Shown here one piece after another: positions 12,243 to 17,179 of a stretch of DNA of 17,179 nt. The notes under the pieces were generated by a model. The model was given only the letters and a program-made list of their open reading frames with translations. It ran no database searches and was not told where the DNA came from. Source of the DNA: an uncultured Bacilli bacterium (lineage in GTDB: Bacteria > Bacillota_I > Bacilli_A > RF39 > UBA660). The stretch covers positions 1 to 17,179 of the forward strand of contig CAKPRO010000017.1 in the NCBI GenBank assembly GCA_934182615.1, in the 5' to 3' direction. The position numbers were made by a program, and so were the translations under genes. Within the stretch, counting starts at the first letter, position 1; the number at the start of each line of letters is the position of its first letter.

Positions 12243-14025
12243 TTTTAAACATTTTTTCTATTTCATATATGGTAAAGTGAATTATCGTAGGTCTACCATG
12301 AGGACAATTATATGGATTATTACACTTTCTTAATTTGTTTATAATCTCTTCTTGAGCTTCTTTAGTTATTCTAGTATTAGCCTTGACACTCATTTTACAA
12401 CTTACTAACTTGGCTAGGTTATCTCTAAACTTTCCTAGTGTAAAGTCTTTACCTTTAGCTAGTATTTCTTCAAATATTCTTCTTACTATCTCTTCTTCTC
12501 TACCCTTTGGTACCCAAGTTGGATGAGATATTACTCTAAAGGAATTAATACCAAACTCTTCTATTTCAAAGTTTAATTCTTCCATTATATTTAGATTCTC
12601 TTTTATTTTGATATACTCATTATTGGGTAATGTTACCACTATCGGAACTAACGGAGAAATGATATCGTTATTGGGATGAGATAATAAGTAATAATTTCGC
12701 TCATAATTTACTCTCTCTTCAGCGGCATGCTGGTCAATTAGATAGATTCCTTTTTCATTTTCACAAACGATATATGTACCTAAGGCTAGTCCAATTGGAT
12801 ATAACTCTGGTAATTTATCATGAACTATCTCTTCAGCATACTCTTCTTTTTCTTCTTCGGTATCATACTCGTTATTTGGTTCTTCAACAAAGTTAACTAG
12901 ATTATTTAGTCTTTCTTTATCTTCATCTGAGTAGGTCTTTTCTTCTTCCTTTGGAGTTAGATTATTTCTATCTAAATTTAAAGTCAGATTTTTATATGTT
13001 ACTTCTGGTCCCTCTTCTTTAGTTTCTATCTTTGGTATTAGTATTTTCTTCTTAATAGTACTAATGATGGTATCTTCGATTAGGACTTTTAAATCTTCAA
13101 AATTACTAAACTTGATATCTTGTTTTGAGGGATGGATATTGACATCGATTAGTGATGGGTCGGTATTTATGTTTATGACAACGATTGGATAACGGGTATC
13201 TTCTTTAAAAGAAGAATAAGCATCATTAATTATTTTATTTAGATATTGATTCTTGATTACTCTATTATTGACAAGAATAGTCATATGATTTCTACTCGCT
13301 CTCGTTACTTCGGGTAGGGATATATAACCGGTTAGTTCATAGTCGTCATTGGCATTATTTATCTCTAACATTCTCTTGGCAACATCTAAGCCATAGATTG
13401 ATTTTATTACTTTTAACTGATTACCGCTACCATCGGTATTTAGGATTTCTTTATCATCATTAGTTAGTCTAAACTTGATACTGGGATATGATAGAGCCAT
13501 CTTATTAACATATTCAACAACATTTGCTAGTTCAGCATAAGGACTTCTTAGGTGCTTTAATCTAGCCGGTGTATTATAGAACATACTAGTTACGGTTATT
13601 TGAGTACCTACTCTTGCCTCGGAACTTGTTACTTTTTCTATTTTACCACCTTTGATATGCACCATAGTTCCTACTTCACCTTCACAGGTCTTTAATACGA
13701 CATCAGATACAGCGGCGATTGATGGAAGAGCCTCTCCTCTAAAACCTAGGGAAGAGATATTCCATAAGTCATCATCGGTATATAGTTTACTTGTTGCATG
13801 ACGTTGAAAGGCTAATGGAGCATCTTCTCTACTCATTCCTATACCATTATCAGTTACGACGATTTCACGAATACCAGCTTCTTTTAAATCTACTTTAATA
13901 CTTGTTGCTTTGGCATCGACAGAATTTTCCACTAATTCTTTTACTATTGATACGACTTTTTCTACTACTTCTCCTGCCGCTATTTTATTGGATAGTAGTT
14001 CATTCATTACTCTTATTTTATTCAT
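12232..14025 (-). CDS. mutL: DNA mismatch repair protein MutL (endonuclease type)
   Basis: The 597-residue protein has a GHKL ATPase half with Glu33-Asn34 in LVENSVDA, TDNGIGM at 58-64 and GFRGEAL at 94-100, and the HPSKQDI motif near 298. A variable acidic linker (about 335-400) follows. The C-terminal half carries the endonuclease motifs DQHAAEERVNYE (431-442), SCKMSVKA (542-549) and CPHGRPT (574-580). These mark the nicking-competent MutL found in bacteria that lack MutH. It acts after MutS recognises a mismatch; mutS is not in the window. GAGGT precedes the start, which overlaps the end of truB by eight bases, so mutL is the last gene of the rbfA-nrnA-truB-mutL series. Confidence 0.97.
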   Translation of the reverse strand: MNKIRVMNELLSNKIAAGEVVEKVVSIVKELVENSVDAKATSIKVDLKEAGIREIVVTDNGIGMSREDAPLAFQRHATSKLYTDDDLWNISSLGFRGEALPSIAAVSDVVLKTCEGEVGTMVHIKGGKIEKVTSSEARVGTQITVTSMFYNTPARLKHLRSPYAELANVVEYVNKMALSYPSIKFRLTNDDKEILNTDGSGNQLKVIKSIYGLDVAKRMLEINNANDDYELTGYISLPEVTRASRNHMTILVNNRVIKNQYLNKIINDAYSSFKEDTRYPIVVININTDPSLIDVNIHPSKQDIKFSNFEDLKVLIEDTIISTIKKKILIPKIETKEEGPEVTYKNLTLNLDRNNLTPKEEEKTYSDEDKERLNNLVNFVEEPNNEYDTEEEKEEYAEEIVHDKLPELYPIGLALGTYIVCENEKGIYLIDQHAAEERVNYERNYYLLSHPNNDIISPLVPIVVTLPNNEYIKIKENLNIMEELNFEIEEFGINSFRVISHPTWVPKGREEEIVRRIFEEILAKGKDFTLGKFRDNLAKLVSCKMSVKANTRITKEAQEEIINKLRKCNNPYNCPHGRPTIIHFTIYEIEKMFKRSV

Positions 14026-14890
14026 TGTTTACCTCAATCATTTTATATGGCTTATCCATATTTCCTTCTTTTTTATAGATGGCTATTTCTCTTCCTTTTT
14101 TATCTATTAGTAAAGATAATTCTGATGTAAAGAATAGTGGAAGAGACATACCGTTTTGAACTTTCTTTAGGGTATTTCCCTCTATTATGGTTACGGGAAT
14201 ATTTGGTAGTACCTCTCTTATGGTAAGTAATTTATAGTTATCGTTTTGAATATCTTCTAGTGTATAGGAGTCTTCTAGGGAAAAGGGGCCTTGCTTTGTT
14301 CTTACTAGGCTTTTCATTGTTCCATAAGTATTTAAATCATAGGCTATATCTCTAATTAGACTTCTTATATATGTTCCTTTACTTACTTTACATTTTATTT
14401 TAAACTCAATAGTATCTGCTAGAAAGTGGGGTCCTTCTAGTAAATCTAGGGAATATATTTCTACTTCTTTACTAGGTGGAGTTACTGGTATATTATTCCT
14501 AGCATATTCATAGAGTTTTTTCCCTCCTACTTTGACTGCTGAATACATGGGTACTTCTTGAAGATATTTGGTAGTATATTTTTTTAGTGTTTTCTCAATA
14601 TCTTCTTTAGTTACTTTGGGAATATTTCTTTTTATTTCTGTTCCTGTTATATCTAACATATCTGTTTCATAACCTAGTATGACTTCTGCTACATACTCTT
14701 TAGTCTCAGAGGTTAGGAGTTCGGAGACTTTTAGGGCTTTGCCTATTGGTACTATTAGAACACCTTCTGCTAATGGGTCTAATGTTCCAGTATGGCCTAC
14801 TTTTTTGGTATTGAACTTTTTAGATATGATATTTACGATATCTCTACTTGTATAATCTTTTGGTTTATTTACTACTAATACTCCATTCAT
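14018..14890 (-). CDS. truB: tRNA pseudouridine-55 synthase TruB
   Basis: The 290-residue enzyme makes pseudouridine 55 in the T loop of tRNAs. The catalytic aspartate is Asp38 in KKVGHTGTLDPLAEGVL. GVLVVNKPKDYTS at the N terminus, KEYVAEVILGYETDMLDITG, QEVPMYSAVKVGGKKLYEYAR and CKVSKGTYIRSLIRDI follow in standard order. It overlaps nrnA by 26 bases at its start and mutL by eight at its end, which indicates tight translational coupling. Only a weak ribosome site precedes the ATG. The gene usually next in line in Firmicutes, ribF, is replaced by mutL. Confidence 0.96.
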   Translation of the reverse strand: MNGVLVVNKPKDYTSRDIVNIISKKFNTKKVGHTGTLDPLAEGVLIVPIGKALKVSELLTSETKEYVAEVILGYETDMLDITGTEIKRNIPKVTKEDIEKTLKKYTTKYLQEVPMYSAVKVGGKKLYEYARNNIPVTPPSKEVEIYSLDLLEGPHFLADTIEFKIKCKVSKGTYIRSLIRDIAYDLNTYGTMKSLVRTKQGPFSLEDSYTLEDIQNDNYKLLTIREVLPNIPVTIIEGNTLKKVQNGMSLPLFFTSELSLLIDKKGREIAIYKKEGNMDKPYKMIEVNNE

Positions 14891-15818
14891 TGATACTCTT
14901 ACCTACTTCCTCTAGTACTTGATTTTTTATTTCTTCATAAGGCATCTTTACTGTTATACCGGCAGCATTGATATGACCTCCTCCACCAAATACTTTTACT
15001 ATTTCATTTACATTGACATGTTTACTACGAAGTGATACTCTTATTTCTTCTTTATATCTTCTTAAGAATATGGAAACTTCTATTCCTTCTATTTCTAGAG
15101 GAATATTTACTAGAATACCGCAGTCATTTTGGTCTACTCCTGTATTTATCATATCTTCTTCAGTTATATAAGATATGGCTACCTTGCCATCGTAATAGAA
15201 CTCTAAGTTATCTAGGGCTATTTTCTTAATATTAAACTGATTTCTTGTTATTGTCCTTAAGGCTTTATCATAAAGAAGAGATATATTTACTATTTTACTT
15301 AAGTCTTCAGCCATAGCAAAAGTACTCGGTAAAATATCTTGGTGAGAGAAACCGCCTGTATCAGTAAGTAATCCAGTCATTAGGGATTCTCCTAGTTCTT
15401 TGGTTATCTCCATATTTAAGGCTTTTATTATTTCATATACTATCTGACAGCAGGCTGGTCGCTCTTTAACTAGATTTTCATCTCCATATTTAGTATTACT
15501 GATATGATGGTCAATTACATATTTTTTCTTTACTCTATTTAAGATATCACTTGGATCATTTACTCTATCAATATTAGCAGTATCTAATATAATAGCGGTA
15601 TCATAATCTTTATTACTTTCTTCTTTGATATCTTGAAATCCTTCAAGAAAGTTAAATCTTTTAGGAGGCTCTTTAATTACTACATCTACTTCTTTACCTA
15701 ATTTCTTTAAGGCGTGATACATAGCTAAAGTACTACCGATAGCATCACCATCGGGATTATTATGACAAAGTAAAACAATATTATTGCTACTTTGTATTTT
15801 GTCAATAATATTGTTCAT
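14865..15818 (-). CDS. nrnA: NrnA-type DHH/DHHA1 phosphoesterase (nano-RNase and pAp phosphatase)
   Basis: The 317-residue protein has the DHH domain motifs HNNPDGDAIGS (19-29), the metal-binding Asp79 in ILDTANIDR, DHH at 103-105 in VIDHHISN, and TDTGGF (152-157). The C-terminal DHHA1 substrate-binding motif is GGGGHINAAG (278-287). B. subtilis NrnA degrades short RNA oligonucleotides and dephosphorylates 3'-phosphoadenosine 5'-phosphate. The position between rbfA and truB is frequent in Clostridia but not in Bacillus. AAGGAGGAG precedes the start, two bases after the rbfA stop codon. Confidence 0.93.
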   Translation of the reverse strand: MNNIIDKIQSSNNIVLLCHNNPDGDAIGSTLAMYHALKKLGKEVDVVIKEPPKRFNFLEGFQDIKEESNKDYDTAIILDTANIDRVNDPSDILNRVKKKYVIDHHISNTKYGDENLVKERPACCQIVYEIIKALNMEITKELGESLMTGLLTDTGGFSHQDILPSTFAMAEDLSKIVNISLLYDKALRTITRNQFNIKKIALDNLEFYYDGKVAISYITEEDMINTGVDQNDCGILVNIPLEIEGIEVSIFLRRYKEEIRVSLRSKHVNVNEIVKVFGGGGHINAAGITVKMPYEEIKNQVLEEVGKSINEWSISSK

Positions 15819-15820
15819 AC

Positions 15821-16162
15821 TTACTCCTCCTTATTTATTTCATCAATTATCTTTTCTATCTTGTTACCATATTCAATTGATTCGTCATAAACAAATGTTA
15901 ACTCAGGCATTTTTCTTATTTCTACTTCATCAAATAGTTTACCACGGATAAAAGAACTTGCTCTATTTAAAGCTTTAGTTACTTTTTCTCTATCGGTATC
16001 TATTAAATTAGTAAAATATACTTTAGCATAAGATAAATCATTTGTTATATCAACTGCTGTTATGGTTACAAATTTGATATCGTCATCTTTTACTTCTTCA
16101 TTTATTATTTTTGATATTGCTTCAGTAAAGATGTGTCCTAATCTATCTAATTTTACACTCAT
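15821..16162 (-). CDS. rbfA: Ribosome-binding factor A
   Basis: The 113-residue protein is a single KH-type domain and assists late maturation of the 30S subunit and cold adaptation by acting on 16S rRNA helix 1. Recognisable parts are LDRLGHIFTEAISKIINEEVKD at the N terminus, the AVDITNDLSYAKVYFT strand, ALNRASSFIRGKLFDEVEIRKMPELTFVYDESIEYG and a short charged tail. The length is typical. GGGAGAT, formed by the end of the upstream unknown gene, precedes the ATG; the gap is two bases. infB, its common upstream neighbour, is not seen before the window ends. Confidence 0.94.
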   Translation of the reverse strand: MSVKLDRLGHIFTEAISKIINEEVKDDDIKFVTITAVDITNDLSYAKVYFTNLIDTDREKVTKALNRASSFIRGKLFDEVEIRKMPELTFVYDESIEYGNKIEKIIDEINKEE

Positions 16163-16164
16163 AA

Positions 16165-16527
16165 TTATCTCCCATTTCTATAAATGCCAGTTTCTACTTT
16201 GCAAAAATCGGCATAGTTTTCCATATTAGCTATGTTATTTCTTACTAATCTCTCCGCAATCTCACGACCTCTTTTAAATAGTAATGAGTTTTTAGGATCA
16301 CCATAGCCTTCAACTTGTATTTGCTGCTCCTCTAGTGAAGTACCTTCGAACACTTCGGTAAAATATGATAATCTACCTGCTGACTCGATGGCATCTTTAT
16401 ATGCTAGTTCATTAGCACTTAACTTTCCCGTTCTTTCTTTGTGTGCATTTAATTCTTTTAACTCTTCTTCAAAAGCTATTTCACCTATTACTTCTTTAGT
16501 TCTATATCTTTGATATTTTGGTTTCAT
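16165..16527 (-). CDS. Unknown 120-residue protein abutting rbfA
   Basis: I do not recognise this family. The start is placed at ATG 16527 (MKPKYQRYRTKEV); a TTG 18 bases further upstream is possible, and neither has a good ribosome site. The product is soluble and charged, with helical segments such as GEIAFEEELKELNAHKERTGKL and SLLFKRGREIAERLVRNNIANMENYADF. There is no signal peptide or membrane segment and only one cysteine. The gene ends two bases before rbfA and supplies the rbfA ribosome site, so rbfA translation may depend on it. It follows two tandem paralogous unknown genes on the same strand by about 56 bases. It is not YlxP, the small protein that often precedes rbfA. Confidence 0.6.
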   Translation of the reverse strand: MKPKYQRYRTKEVIGEIAFEEELKELNAHKERTGKLSANELAYKDAIESAGRLSYFTEVFEGTSLEEQQIQVEGYGDPKNSLLFKRGREIAERLVRNNIANMENYADFCKVETGIYRNGR

Positions 16528-16583
16528 ATTATCATATATAATCAATCTTGATAATTTATTTTTTTAGACTGATTTTTCCTTTC

Positions 16584-17048
16584 TTATTTCTTTTTTATAT
16601 GTTTATTTTTCTTTTGAATTTCTTCTAATCCCTGTTTATAACCTTCTAGATATTCTTTACATTCTTTCAAGGCCTTTGGTAGTTCGTCAAATAATATTTT
16701 ATCATCATTAGCATCATTTTGACCTAACATATTTAATTCTTCTCTCGTATATAATCCCCCAATAGCACCACCCGCTACTACTCTACTTGCTAAGGTAATA
16801 TAACCATAATTATAGGATATTAAATCTAATTCTTTAGTTATACCTTCAATATCATATAGACTTCCAAGAGAAGCAAGTCCCGCTAGTCTAGCGTTTTTAC
16901 CTTCTTGAATTTTTTTATAATTACTACCATATTTTTTTATTTTTTCTTGATAATTAGTTCTTTTATCTTTGTTGAAAAAGATATCATCTGCTATTATTCT
17001 TGATATTTCTTTTGGATTTTTTGGTGTTCCTGTTTTTTGCTTTGACAT
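16584..17048 (-). CDS. Unknown 154-residue protein, member of a tandem paralogous pair
   Basis: The family is not recognised. The N-terminal 50 residues are very basic (many Lys, beginning MSKQKTGTPKNPKEIS). A moderately hydrophobic glycine-rich middle includes GYITLASRVVAGGAIGGLY (about 82-100). An acidic stretch and a helical, lysine-rich end follow. The C-terminal motif KEYLEGYKQGLEE (131-143) recurs almost exactly in the partial gene just upstream, so the two are duplicates. GGGGAT lies nine bases before the ATG. The hydrophobic part is too polar to call a membrane helix with confidence. No catalytic motif is visible. Confidence 0.6.
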   Translation of the reverse strand: MSKQKTGTPKNPKEISRIIADDIFFNKDKRTNYQEKIKKYGSNYKKIQEGKNARLAGLASLGSLYDIEGITKELDLISYNYGYITLASRVVAGGAIGGLYTREELNMLGQNDANDDKILFDELPKALKECKEYLEGYKQGLEEIQKKNKHIKKK

Positions 17049-17059
17049 TTTATTATCCC

Positions 17060-17179
17060 CTATCTTGTTTTTTTATTTGTTTTTAATTCTTCTAATCCTT
17101 TTTTATATCCTTCTAGATATTCTTTGCTACTTTGAATTGCTTCTGGTAAAAGATTAAAAGCTATACCACTTACAGCATC
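17060..17179 (-). CDS. C-terminal end of a paralog of the 154-residue unknown protein (cut by window edge)
   Basis: Thirty-nine codons of a gene entering from the right end are visible, closing with TAG at 17060-17062. The residues include LLPEAIQSSKEYLEGYKKGLEELK. They align with LPKALKECKEYLEGYKQGLEEIQ of the next gene, sharing KEYLEGYK-GLEE. Only 11 bases separate its stop from the next ATG, so the pair is an operon made by tandem duplication. The 5' part, and whether more copies exist, lie outside the window. Confidence 0.7.
   Translation of the reverse strand, partial: DAVSGIAFNLLPEAIQSSKEYLEGYKKGLEELKTNKKTR

Noticed and set aside
13910..14110. A plus-strand frame across the mutL-truB junction
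   Set aside because: It is antisense to the MutL ATPase motifs and the TruB end, with no start signal.
16969..17157. A plus-strand frame opposite the tandem unknown genes
   Set aside because: The minus strand has matching paralogous protein motifs and ribosome sites in both genes. The plus-strand product is only a hydrophobic low-complexity run.

Overview
The window is a very AT-rich, densely packed piece of a bacterial chromosome. It most likely comes from an endospore-forming, low-GC Bacillota. The evidence is a forespore sigma factor (SigG) with a YlmC/YmxH partner, a GerQ-type spore coat protein, a class B-type sortase, strong AGGAGG-like ribosome binding sites and sigma-A-type promoters. 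TGA is used as a stop (LspA, DUF192 gene), and the Trp tRNA has a CCA anticodon, so the code is standard rather than Mycoplasma-type. GerQ is typical of Bacilli, while the rbfA-nrnA-truB order is common in Clostridia. I therefore suspect a deep Bacilli or Erysipelotrichia-like lineage, but the sequence alone does not prove this.

Layout from left to right. 1-140: a promoter-like leader pointing left out of the window. 141-1819: divergent ntdP-like (YgaC) phosphatase gene and a sortase gene. 1901-1974: tRNA-Trp. 1992-3745, minus strand: pduL, an ABC exporter membrane domain lacking an ATPase, and yidD. 3873-4882, plus strand: gerQ and lemA, each with its own promoter and terminator. 4888-9579, minus strand: a long run read right to left as prepilin, lspA, rluD, sigG, ylmC, a second prepilin, ung and a CmpB-like membrane protein; several of these have internal promoters. 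9691-10973, plus strand: DUF192 gene and gpsA, ending in a bidirectional terminator. 10980-17179, minus strand, read right to left: two tandem paralogous unknown genes (the first cut by the window edge), a third unknown gene, rbfA, nrnA, truB, mutL, a 60-residue orphan gene and miaA.

The functions are mostly housekeeping: ribosome maturation (RbfA, RluD), tRNA modification (TruB, MiaA, tRNA-Trp), DNA repair (MutL, Ung), membrane and envelope work (LspA, YidD, GpsA, sortase, LemA), and acetyl- or propionyl-phosphate metabolism (PduL). Sporulation genes are interspersed among these. The least explained items are the tandem unknown family upstream of rbfA, the two near-identically headed prepilins in unrelated operons, the ATPase-less exporter domain, a cluster of hairpins behind mutL, and a short gene with a near-perfect promoter. 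I see no CRISPR array, insertion sequence, integrase or phage structural gene.
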